From an uncultured Chitinophagaceae bacterium (GTDB lineage: Bacteria; Bacteroidota; Bacteroidia; Chitinophagales; Chitinophagaceae), in the NCBI GenBank assembly GCA_934502905.1, contig CAKSVK010000086.1:1-15072 (forward strand): 15,072 bases of DNA, written 5' to 3'. Each line of letters starts with the position of its first letter. The first letter of the stretch is position 1. The notes under the pieces are model-generated. The model searched no databases. It saw only the letters and a program-made list of their open reading frames with translations, and had not been told where the DNA came from. This document shows, piece by piece, positions 8,312-15,072 of the stretch. A program made the position numbers and the translations under genes.

Positions 8312-9994
8312 ATGTCCACCACGATTGCACCAGATGTTCTGACCCCGACTGCCAGAAAGCCTACCAACACCGGCGCACTAAGCACACTCGTGATCGTTTT
8401 TTTCTTTTGGGGTTTCATCGCCGCAGGCAATGGAATATTTATTCCATTCTGCAAGCATTATTTCCACCTGGACCAGTTTCAAAGCCAGCTTATAGATTTT
8501 GCATTCTATGGCGCTTACTACATTGGCGCACTTGCGTTATTCATAGCCTCTGCTGTAAAGAACAAGGATATCATGAATCACTGGGGAATGAAGACAGGCA
8601 TAGTATATGGTCTGTTGATCAGCGCCGGCGGTGCTCTGCTGATGTTGCTCTCATTCAATTTCGGAGGTTTCTCCGGCATCCTCGTATCGCTTTTTATCGT
8701 CGGGTTGGGATTTTCATTGCAGCAAACATCTGCCAATCCCTTTGCCATTGCCCTGGGCGACCCCTCTACCGGAACACACCGGCTGAACCTCACGGGGGGC
8801 GTCAATTCATTCGGGACCACAATCGGACCCATCATTATGGCACTGGCTTTGTTCGGAAAAGCTACGGCAAGTGACACGGATATTGCCAACGCCACCATCA
8901 CCTCCATGAACTCACTATACATAGTGGTGGGGATACTGTTCATCCTGTCGGCTATCCTTTTCCGGTTCAGCAAAAAATTACCCAATGTAAAAGAGGAAGA
9001 CAGCTTTGAGCCCGCGCCGAAAGCCATGTGGCTGCTGATCTTCATTACCGTGGTGATGGCGGTTATTTTCGGACTGATCTTTGCCAGTTACCGCGGGCTG
9101 GAAGTCAATCAAAAATTGCCTGCTGCTGTCAGCCAGCGGAATATGTGGCTGCTGGTATCCGGACTCATCATTATGATCTTCAGTTTTTTCGGCGCCAACG
9201 GAAGCGCACAAAAAAACGCGAACGGTTGGGGAGCCATGAAACATCCTCAACTGGTGCTGGGCATGCTCGCCATCTTTATGTATGTAGGTGTGGAGGTGAC
9301 CATCCAGAGCAACCTGGGAGAGCTGCTAAAGCTGCCGGAGTTTGGAGGATATGCCGAAACCCGGATCGCTCCTTTTATCTCGGTTTACTGGGGCAGCATG
9401 ATGATCGGGAGATGGACAGGTGCCATTACCGTTTTTAACCCCACCCGTACCATGCGTACCCTGCTTTTCATTTTGGTACCCTACATAGCTTTCGGGGTGG
9501 TGATAGCAGCCAACCTGATCGCCGAAAATGATTTTACCCCGTTATACGCATATGCCGGTGTTATCCTGTTCCAGATAGGCGGCTTTTTTCTCGGGAAAGA
9601 AAAACCTGCGGAAACCCTGATGATATTCGGTACCATGGGCTTGATTGCTATGCTGATCGGCTTGTTTTCCACCGGTCAGGTGGCCATATATGCATTTTTA
9701 AGCGGTGGTTTATTCTGTTCCATTATGTGGCCCAGCATATTCGCCCTTGCCATTGCCGGGCTCGGTAAGTACACGGCGCAGGGATCCGCCTTCCTGGTCA
9801 TGATGATTCTCGGGGGGGCTATTATTCCGCCGCTGCAGGGCAAGCTTGCCGATCTGCCTTCCGTAGGCATTCATAATTCTTATTGGATCCCGGTACTTTG
9901 TTTTGCTTATCTTGCATTTTATGCTGTAAGGGTAAGGTCTGTTCTGAAATCGCAGGGTATTGATTACAGCAATGTTGAGGGTGGCAGTCATTAA
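8312..9994 (+). CDS. Enlarged FucP-family sugar MFS transporter (560 residues)
   Basis: This inner membrane sugar transporter is probably a proton symporter and first gene of a sugar operon. FucP-family marks include [18 protein letters not shown] in helix 1, [17 protein letters not shown] after helix 4, [15 protein letters not shown] in helix 5, [15 protein letters not shown] in helix 7 and [21 protein letters not shown] in helix 10. It is about 120 residues longer than a standard member (E. coli FucP has 438). The excess lies in extra hydrophobic segments at about 238-259 and 277-295, after helix 6, and apparently another pair at about 384-404 and 411-429 before the usual helix 9. This suggests about 16 membrane segments rather than 12. 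The ATG at 8312 is the first plausible start. The ROK kinase begins 35 bases after its stop. The substrate is probably a hexose or hexosamine. Confidence 0.9.
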   Translation: MSTTIAPDVLTPTARKPTNTGALSTLVIVFFFWGFIAAGNGIFIPFCKHYFHLDQFQSQLIDFAFYGAYYIGALALFIASAVKNKDIMNHWGMKTGIVYGLLISAGGALLMLLSFNFGGFSGILVSLFIVGLGFSLQQTSANPFAIALGDPSTGTHRLNLTGGVNSFGTTIGPIIMALALFGKATASDTDIANATITSMNSLYIVVGILFILSAILFRFSKKLPNVKEEDSFEPAPKAMWLLIFITVVMAVIFGLIFASYRGLEVNQKLPAAVSQRNMWLLVSGLIIMIFSFFGANGSAQKNANGWGAMKHPQLVLGMLAIFMYVGVEVTIQSNLGELLKLPEFGGYAETRIAPFISVYWGSMMIGRWTGAITVFNPTRTMRTLLFILVPYIAFGVVIAANLIAENDFTPLYAYAGVILFQIGGFFLGKEKPAETLMIFGTMGLIAMLIGLFSTGQVAIYAFLSGGLFCSIMWPSIFALAIAGLGKYTAQGSAFLVMMILGGAIIPPLQGKLADLPSVGIHNSYWIPVLCFAYLAFYAVRVRSVLKSQGIDYSNVEGGSH

Positions 9995-10029
9995 TTTCAA
10001 AAATAATAACTCAAGTAATATAAACATAT

Positions 10030-10995
10030 ATGAACCAGCAATATGCGATAGGCATTGATATAGGTGGAACAAACACCGTATTTGGCGTGGTAGATCACAG
10101 GGGAACAACCCTCTACCGCGGAGCTATTTCCAGCAGAAAACACGAAAAAGTAGAAGATTATATCGTGGAGCTTTACGAGGCTTTGCACCCGGCAATTGAC
10201 CAGGTGGGCGGTATAGAATATATCAAAGGCATTGGTATAGGCGCTCCGAACGGTAACTATTATACCGGCACCATCGACTATGCGCCTAACCTGATGTGGA
10301 AAGGCATCATCCCGCTCGCAAAAATGATCACGGAAAAGTTTGGTGTACCGGCTGCCCTTACCAACGATGCCAATGCAGCTGCAGTGGGTGAGATGATGTA
10401 TGGCGCCGCCAAGGGAATGAAAGATTTTATCATGATCACGCTGGGTACCGGCGTAGGAAGCGGTATTGTCGCCAACGGGCAGCTTATATACGGGCATGAC
10501 GGATTTGCCGGCGAGCTGGGGCATACCACCATTATACCCAACGGAAGACTGCACCCCGGCACCGATATGCACGGATCGCTGGAAAGTTATGCTTCTGCAA
10601 CGGGGGTGGCCATCACCGCCCGGGAGTTCCTGGCTAACAATTCCGGTAAAGACAGCCTGCTGAAAAATTACCCGTTGGAAGAAATTGATTCCCGTGTTGT
10701 GTATGAATGCGCCATACAGGGAGATGAAGTAGCCAAGGAAGTATATGAATATACAGGAGCCATTCTGGGGCTCGCTTTGGCAAACTTTGTGATGTTCTCC
10801 TCCCCGGAAGCAATTATATTATTCGGGGGCATGACCAAGGCAGGTGACCTTATATTAAAGCCTACCCGGGAACATATGGAGAAAAACCTGCTGCCTATTT
10901 TCCAGAATAAGGTAAAACTCATCTTCAGCGAACTAAAGGAGGCAGACGCAGCCATTTTAGGTGCAAGCGCCCTCGTTTGGGAAATAAAACCCTGA
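10030..10995 (+). CDS. ROK-family sugar kinase (RokA/glucokinase-like), zinc cysteines lost
   Basis: This 321-residue cytoplasmic kinase would phosphorylate the sugar brought in by the upstream transporter, using ATP. The ATP-binding motif is DIGGTNT (10-16), the sugar-binding and catalytic part is LTNDANAAAVGE (110-121, catalytic D113), and GTGVGSGIV (139-147) and GFAGELGH (158-165, E162 and H165) follow. The protein closely resembles, from memory, the RokA hexokinase of Bacteroides, which acts on glucose and related hexoses. Unusually, the family zinc motif CxCGxxGCxE is replaced: the three cysteine positions are P176, T178 and S183, while H165 and E185 remain. The frame is otherwise intact with normal flanking motifs, so this is divergence and not a frameshift. 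It lies 35 bases after the transporter and 20 before the NIPSNAP gene, so an operon is likely. Confidence 0.93.
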   Translation: MNQQYAIGIDIGGTNTVFGVVDHRGTTLYRGAISSRKHEKVEDYIVELYEALHPAIDQVGGIEYIKGIGIGAPNGNYYTGTIDYAPNLMWKGIIPLAKMITEKFGVPAALTNDANAAAVGEMMYGAAKGMKDFIMITLGTGVGSGIVANGQLIYGHDGFAGELGHTTIIPNGRLHPGTDMHGSLESYASATGVAITAREFLANNSGKDSLLKNYPLEEIDSRVVYECAIQGDEVAKEVYEYTGAILGLALANFVMFSSPEAIILFGGMTKAGDLILKPTREHMEKNLLPIFQNKVKLIFSELKEADAAILGASALVWEIKP

Positions 10996-11015
10996 TATAA
11001 CAATAATTTCAGCTC

Positions 11016-11762
11016 ATGTTACAAAAGTTTCTGGCAGTGCTGGGTATGGCACTTTTTACGTATACCGCCGTAGCTCAAAAAGATACTCGTTATTTTGAAA
11101 TGAGGATTTACTATTGTCATCCCGGTAAGCTGGATGCACTGGTAAAACGTTTCACTGACCATACTACGCGCATTTTTGAAAAGCACGGCATGGAAAATAT
11201 CGGTTACTGGTTGCCGGTAGACAACAGGGAAAACGCCCTGTATTACGTGCTGGCCTATCCCGATAAAGCTGCAAGAGATGCCGCCTGGAAGGCCTTCGGC
11301 AATGATCCCGAATGGAAAAAGGTGGAAAAGGCATCTACCAAAAAGGGACCCATCGTGGCAAAAGTCACCTCCATATTTATGGACGCCCCTACCATTTCCC
11401 CGGTAATACAGCCCTCCCGGACAAAAGCCGACCGGAGCTTCGATCTGAGGATCTATCACTGTTATCCAGGGCAGCTCAACAAGCTGATCAGCCGGTTCCA
11501 AAACCATACCATGGCCTTCTTTTCCAAACATGGCATGACCAACATCGCTTACTGGACAACGATAGAGCCGGAGAATGCGCAGCCTAAGCTGGTATATCTT
11601 GTAGCCCACAATACGCCCGAAAGCGGCGCCACATCGTGGGAGGCATTCCGGAACGACCCCGACTGGCAGGAAGTAAAACAAAGCTCTGAGAAAGAAGCGC
11701 CCATCGTGGAAAAGGTGGAAACCATTGCCCTGAAGCCACTGCCGTTCTCGAAGATCAAGTAG
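11016..11762 (+). CDS. Exported protein with two tandem NIPSNAP domains
   Basis: This 248-residue protein has an N-terminal signal peptide (MLQKFLAVLGMALFTYTAVAQ, cut after about residue 20-21) and no lipobox, so it is probably periplasmic. Two homologous alpha/beta ferredoxin-like NIPSNAP domains follow at about 25-124 and 140-241. Each begins with a FxxRIYxCxPG motif and continues FxxHT..FFxKHGMxNIxYW, then WxAFxNDPxW and PIVxKVxxI. They are clearly duplicated copies joined by a proline-rich linker. NIPSNAP proteins have no firmly established activity. Bacterial members occur in secreted form in Bacteroidota, and some relatives of the dimeric alpha-beta barrel superfamily act on small aromatic or other metabolites. 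It is the third gene after the transporter and kinase, 20 bases from the kinase stop, so a role linked to sugar use is suggested by position only. Confidence 0.88.
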   Translation: MLQKFLAVLGMALFTYTAVAQKDTRYFEMRIYYCHPGKLDALVKRFTDHTTRIFEKHGMENIGYWLPVDNRENALYYVLAYPDKAARDAAWKAFGNDPEWKKVEKASTKKGPIVAKVTSIFMDAPTISPVIQPSRTKADRSFDLRIYHCYPGQLNKLISRFQNHTMAFFSKHGMTNIAYWTTIEPENAQPKLVYLVAHNTPESGATSWEAFRNDPDWQEVKQSSEKEAPIVEKVETIALKPLPFSKIK

Positions 11763-11768
11763 CCGTAC

Positions 11769-11871
11769 AATTTGAAAATGGGAGAATTTGAAAACATCCT
11801 CCCCGGGGGTCGTCCGGCCGATAAGGGGCCTGCTCCCGTTCTGCAACCTGCATCCTGAGACCTGCATCCTG
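11769..11871. repeat. Short direct repeats in the gap before guaA
   Basis: The 166-base gap 11763-11928 holds two pairs of direct repeats: AATTTGAAAA at 11769-11778 and 11785-11794, and ACCTGCATCCTG at 11846-11857 and 11860-11871 (period 14). The first pair is also roughly inverted by TTCAAATTTCTC just before guaA (about 11901-11912). No coding function, riboswitch or clear terminator was seen. Confidence 0.5.
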
Positions 11872-11914
11872 TATCGCTTCCTACTAACCACTTACTACTC
11901 TTCAAATTTCTCAT

Positions 11915-11922
11915 TACCTTCG
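11915..11922 (+). promoter_or_regulatory. Candidate -7 element immediately before guaA
   Basis: TACCTTCG differs at one base from the Bacteroidota TAnnTTTG -7 consensus and ends seven bases before the guaA ATG at 11929. If used, transcription would begin at or next to the start codon, giving a leaderless or nearly leaderless message. No convincing -33 TTG is present at the usual distance, so support is modest. Confidence 0.35.
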
Positions 11923-11928
11923 CGGCAA

Positions 11929-13461
11929 ATGACAGAAAAGATACTCATCCTCGATTTCGGATCCCAATACACCCAACTCATTGCCCGCGCTGTACGTGAG
12001 GCAAATGTATATTGTGAAATCACGCCCTATAACAAGCCGGTTGATTATTCTCCCGACCTGAAAGGGATCATCTTATCCGGGTCGCCGTTTTCGGTGAACG
12101 ATGCCGGTGCCCCACTGGTAAATGTGGAGGAGATGAACCGTAAATTACCCGTTTTGGGGGTATGTTATGGTGCCCAGCTGACCGCTAAAATTTTTGGCGG
12201 GAAGGTAGAAAAATCGGAAAAAAGGGAATATGGCAGAGCCACCCTTAAAATAAAAAAGGACGACACCCTATGGAGTGGATTATCGGAAAGCTCGCAGGTA
12301 TGGATGAGCCATGGCGATTCTATACTGGAAACACCCTCCGGCTTTGACATCCTGGGCATAACAGAGAGTATCCCTGTGGCCGCTTTCAGGAAAACGAACA
12401 GCCCCAACCCGTTATATGGACTTCAGTTCCACCCCGAGGTATATCATTCAACAGAAGGAAAAAAGATCATTGCCAACTTCCTGGTAAAGGTCTGCGGCTG
12501 TAAGCAGGACTGGACGCCGGCGCATTTTGTCAGCGACACAGTAGAAGCGCTAAAAAAGCAGATCGGCAACCGGAAAGTGATCATGGCGCTGAGCGGAGGC
12601 GTAGACTCTACCGTGGCGGCCACACTTATTCATAAAGCCATCGGCGACAGGCTGTATGGAATATTTGTAGACAACGGTGTGCTGCGCAAAAATGAATTTG
12701 AGCAGGTACTGGAAACATATGATAAACTGGGACTGAATGTAAAGGGTGTGAATGCTTCCCAAAAATTCTATGCATTGCTGGAAGGGAAAACAAATCCTGA
12801 AGAAAAACGTAAGATCATCGGGAAAACCTTTATAGAAGTATTCGATGAAGAATCGCATAAAGCGGAGGGTGTGGAACTGCTGGGACAGGGCACTATTTAC
12901 CCGGATGTAATAGAAAGTGTATCGGTGCACGGCCCTTCGGTAACGATCAAATCGCACCACAACGTAGGCGGTCTGCCCGATACCATGAAGCTGGAACTTG
13001 TGGAACCTCTCCGTTACCTGTTCAAGGATGAGGTACGGAAAGTGGGACTCGAGCTGGGGATTCCCCGTGAGATGTTGTTCAGACACCCGTTTCCGGGGCC
13101 GGGACTAGCCATCAGGATACTCGGAGAAATTACTGAAGAGAAAGTTAAATTACTGCAGGAAGCAGATGACCTGTATACAAAATCGTTAAAATCTTTCGGT
13201 CTGTATGACAAAGTATGGCAGGCAGGCGCTATCCTGCTGCCGGTTAAAAGCGTGGGGGTAATGGGAGACGAAAGAACATATGAATATACGGTAGCCTTAA
13301 GGGCCGTGACTTCTGTAGATGGCATGACAGCCGACTGGGCACATCTGCCCTATGACTTTATGGCACATATTTCCAACGAAATTATAAATAACGTAAGAGG
13401 CATCAACAGGGTGGTATATGATATCAGCAGCAAACCTCCTGCAACTATTGAGTGGGAATAA
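11929..13461 (+). CDS. guaA: GMP synthase (glutamine-hydrolysing)
   Basis: This 510-residue cytoplasmic enzyme makes GMP from XMP, ATP and glutamine, the last step of guanine nucleotide synthesis. The N-terminal class I glutamine amidotransferase domain (about 1-190) has its triad: C79 in [10 protein letters not shown]168 and E170 in [10 protein letters not shown]. The ATP pyrophosphatase domain shows the P-loop SGGVDSTVA (222-230). The C-terminal dimerisation domain contains [16 protein letters not shown] and ends [13 protein letters not shown], the standard GuaA C-terminus. The frame extends upstream to a TTG at 11788, but the ATG at 11929 ([16 protein letters not shown]) gives the conserved N-terminus and full family length. 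All three domains are intact. The next gene begins 23 bases after the stop and may be co-transcribed. Confidence 0.98.
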   Translation: MTEKILILDFGSQYTQLIARAVREANVYCEITPYNKPVDYSPDLKGIILSGSPFSVNDAGAPLVNVEEMNRKLPVLGVCYGAQLTAKIFGGKVEKSEKREYGRATLKIKKDDTLWSGLSESSQVWMSHGDSILETPSGFDILGITESIPVAAFRKTNSPNPLYGLQFHPEVYHSTEGKKIIANFLVKVCGCKQDWTPAHFVSDTVEALKKQIGNRKVIMALSGGVDSTVAATLIHKAIGDRLYGIFVDNGVLRKNEFEQVLETYDKLGLNVKGVNASQKFYALLEGKTNPEEKRKIIGKTFIEVFDEESHKAEGVELLGQGTIYPDVIESVSVHGPSVTIKSHHNVGGLPDTMKLELVEPLRYLFKDEVRKVGLELGIPREMLFRHPFPGPGLAIRILGEITEEKVKLLQEADDLYTKSLKSFGLYDKVWQAGAILLPVKSVGVMGDERTYEYTVALRAVTSVDGMTADWAHLPYDFMAHISNEIINNVRGINRVVYDISSKPPATIEWE

Positions 13462-13484
13462 TACGTCTCATAAAAAACAGTTGA

Positions 13485-14654
13485 ATGAAGAAAGTACTAT
13501 TTCTCCTTTTTACATTTTTTGCGTTTGTAAACGGATCTGCCCAGGATAGTCTTGAAATAAAGCGGGTGGCATTATTTGCCCCGCTTCACCTCGATACCCT
13601 GTTTGACATAAAGGGCCAATATAAAATGGAAAAAAAAGTTCCACCCTTTGTAAAAACCGGACTTGAATTTTACCAGGGCGCCATGATGGCCGTGGATTCC
13701 ATAGATAAGGAAGGTTATACCATGGAAGTAACGGTATATGACACCCGCAAAAAAGGGTTCTCCATATTTTCCCTGGCAGACAATGGTGGACTGGACGGCA
13801 TGGGATTGATCCTCGGTGCGGTCAGCGGAAAAGAATACCTGGACCTGGCAACTATCGCCAAAGAGAAAAAGATACCTTTCGTTTCTGTCAGCTATCCAAA
13901 CGACGGAGGCATCACCGGGAATCCGTGGGTTGTGGTAGCCAACTCCAAGCTCAATACACATTTACAGAATATTTACAATTATGTGCTGCGCAACCTGGGA
14001 ACAGCAAAGCTGACCCTACTCAGCAGGCAGGGCAATGCCGACAAAAGGATAACAGATGTGTTTAAATCGCTGAATTCCTCTCCATCAGGGCAGGTGCTGA
14101 ACATTCAGCCCGGAAGTCTTACCGCCAATATCAACAACGCCGATATTGAAAAGCTGCTGGATAAGGATCGGGACAATGTGCTGATCTGTGCCAGCCTGGA
14201 CGACAATTTTGCCAAAAGAGTGATCAACGCTGCCACGGCGCTGTCCCAGAGCTATAAGATCACCCTGATCGGGATGCCTACCTGGGAATCGTTCATTGAC
14301 CCCGAAAAGACGGAGACCAGGAACCTGGCACTCGTTTATCCTTCCACGTTATACAATCCCGGAGCCGGCGAAAACGGGTGGGCAAAACGTTTTACAACAG
14401 CATATGGAAAAGCAACCTATACCCGGCCCTCGGAATTGGCCTTTCACAGCTTTGAGCTGACTTATATCTTCATGCGGCTGCTGCAACAATATGACCGGGA
14501 CCTGATGAGCCATATCAGCGATAAACAACATTATCTTATTACCGATTTCGACTTCCGCCCGATCAGAGGCAAATCAAACGACATAGATTATTACGAGAAC
14601 AAAAGGGTGTATATGCTGAAGCTGGAAAACGGTAAGCTGGAAAAAGATAACTGA
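13485..14654 (+). CDS. Exported periplasmic-binding-fold protein, orphan ABC substrate-binding-like
   Basis: This 389-residue protein has a signal peptide (MKKVLFLLFTFFAFVNGSAQ|D) with no lipobox, so it is probably free in the periplasm. The mature part reads as a type 1 periplasmic-binding fold: an opening strand KRVALFAPLHLDT, then FYQGAMMAVDSI, EVTVYDTRKKG, a LILGAVSGKEYLDLATIAKEKKIPFVSVSYP block, the second-lobe strand TAKLTLLSRQG and the KITLIGMPTWE strand. This resembles branched-chain amino-acid-type binding proteins and the C-terminal half of some Bacteroidota LysM proteins, but no LysM domain is present here. No ABC permease or ATPase is nearby, so it may sense or scaffold and not feed a transporter. 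It follows guaA by 23 bases. Its ligand and function are unknown. Confidence 0.75.
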   Translation: MKKVLFLLFTFFAFVNGSAQDSLEIKRVALFAPLHLDTLFDIKGQYKMEKKVPPFVKTGLEFYQGAMMAVDSIDKEGYTMEVTVYDTRKKGFSIFSLADNGGLDGMGLILGAVSGKEYLDLATIAKEKKIPFVSVSYPNDGGITGNPWVVVANSKLNTHLQNIYNYVLRNLGTAKLTLLSRQGNADKRITDVFKSLNSSPSGQVLNIQPGSLTANINNADIEKLLDKDRDNVLICASLDDNFAKRVINAATALSQSYKITLIGMPTWESFIDPEKTETRNLALVYPSTLYNPGAGENGWAKRFTTAYGKATYTRPSELAFHSFELTYIFMRLLQQYDRDLMSHISDKQHYLITDFDFRPIRGKSNDIDYYENKRVYMLKLENGKLEKDN

Positions 14655-14697
14655 TACTTACTATAAATAACAGGGTCCTCTTTAATACATTTTATTT

Positions 14698-15072
14698 ATG
14701 TCCAAAAGTATTATCCTAGGCATTTGCTTTACCGCTTTAGCAGGTACAGCCACAGGGCAGGCAAAAGACGGGTGGAAAGATATTTTTCAACAGGTACACA
14801 CGGAAGTAAGTCAACGTTCCACCGGTTATCAAAACCTGCAGCAATCCACAACCTATATCGGTCACCGGCTGACGGGATCTGCAAACGGGGCAAAGGCGGA
14901 AGAGCAGGTATTCAATCTGCTGAAATCTTATGGCTATACACCCCGTTATCAAAGTTTTGAATCTGAAAGCTGGAGCAGGGGTGGGCTGGCACTGAAGATA
15001 GACGGTATCTCCTGCAAAGCCGTTTCTTTGGCTCATTCCCCGGTTGAAGCTAGCCTATCCGGGACCATCGTT
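14698..15072 (+). CDS. Probable exported M28-family metallopeptidase, N-terminal part (cut by window end)
   Basis: An ATG at 14698 opens a frame that stays open for 125 codons to the window edge. It has a signal peptide (MSKSIILGICFTALAGTATGQA) and then a helical prodomain-like region (LQQSTTYIGHRLTGSANGAKAEEQV, in which 'IGHRLTGS' is typical). Next come FNLLKSYGYTPRYQSFE and the start of what looks like a PA-type insert (SLAHSPVEASLSGTIV). This pattern is common at the N-terminus of secreted Bacteroidota M28 aminopeptidases. The zinc ligands would lie beyond the window, so catalytic competence cannot be judged. A TACATTTT (14686-14693), one base off the -7 consensus, lies just upstream. It is 43 bases after the previous gene. 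Confidence 0.7.
   Translation, partial: MSKSIILGICFTALAGTATGQAKDGWKDIFQQVHTEVSQRSTGYQNLQQSTTYIGHRLTGSANGAKAEEQVFNLLKSYGYTPRYQSFESESWSRGGLALKIDGISCKAVSLAHSPVEASLSGTIV

Noticed and set aside
8308..8874. A 188-codon plus-strand frame overlapping the start of the enlarged transporter
   Set aside because: It is out of frame with an obvious membrane transporter and encodes an improbable Arg/His/Cys-rich protein.
11019..11891. A 290-codon open frame on the minus strand, antisense to the NIPSNAP gene
   Set aside because: It lies almost wholly opposite a well-supported gene, has composition typical of an antisense shadow, and shows no recognisable domain.
11788..11928. N-terminal extension of GMP synthase from a TTG
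   Set aside because: The 47 extra residues have no family counterpart and run through the repeat-rich gap; the ATG at 11929 gives the conserved N-terminus.
11763..11928. Purine-type riboswitch before guaA (also considered at 4799-4985 before adenine deaminase)
   Set aside because: No conserved three-way junction or core sequence of the known purine aptamers was visible in either gap.

Overview
The window looks like a chromosomal segment of a Bacteroidota bacterium, most likely Chitinophagaceae or a close relative. This is judged by eye from four things. The protein families are typical: a TPR sensor kinase paired with a LytTR regulator, FucP-type sugar transporters, a RokA-like ROK kinase and NIPSNAP proteins. 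Start codons lack Shine-Dalgarno sequences. Some starts are preceded by the TAnnTTTG-type -7 element. G+C content is moderate. No tRNA, rRNA, CRISPR array, insertion sequence or phage gene was seen.

Layout. (1) Positions 1-2634, plus strand: the 3' part of a membrane histidine kinase with TPR-like repeats, followed after 11 bases by its LytTR-type response regulator. (2) Positions 2658-4798, minus strand: a MenI/YdiI-like hotdog thioesterase, a beta-hydroxyacid-dehydrogenase-family NAD(P) oxidoreductase, then (after a clear intrinsic terminator) an exported LolA-like protein. (3) Positions 4986-6608, plus strand: adenine deaminase, convergent with (4) 6699-7988, minus strand, a FucP/GluP-family sugar transporter. 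(5) Positions 7989-8311: a 323-base divergent intergenic region with a good promoter for the minus gene, a roughly 100-base structured element (two GC-rich hairpins inside an outer inverted repeat) and a LacI-type operator-like site. (6) Positions 8312-11762, plus strand: a probable sugar operon holding an enlarged 560-residue FucP-family transporter, a ROK sugar kinase that has lost the family's zinc cysteines, and an exported protein with two NIPSNAP domains. (7) Positions 11929-15072, plus strand: GMP synthase (guaA), an exported orphan periplasmic-binding-fold protein, and the start of an M28-type peptidase cut by the window end.

How it fits together. Two genes handle purines: adenine deaminase makes hypoxanthine, and GMP synthase makes GMP from XMP. 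The centre is a hexose uptake module, with two different proton-symporter-type transporters firing away from a shared regulatory region and a cytoplasmic ROK kinase that would phosphorylate the imported sugar. The rest is ordinary housekeeping or envelope biology. I see no convincing wholly new multi-gene system. The parts most worth a second look are the structured element at 8070-8167, the cysteine-less ROK kinase, the enlarged transporter and the exported NIPSNAP protein.
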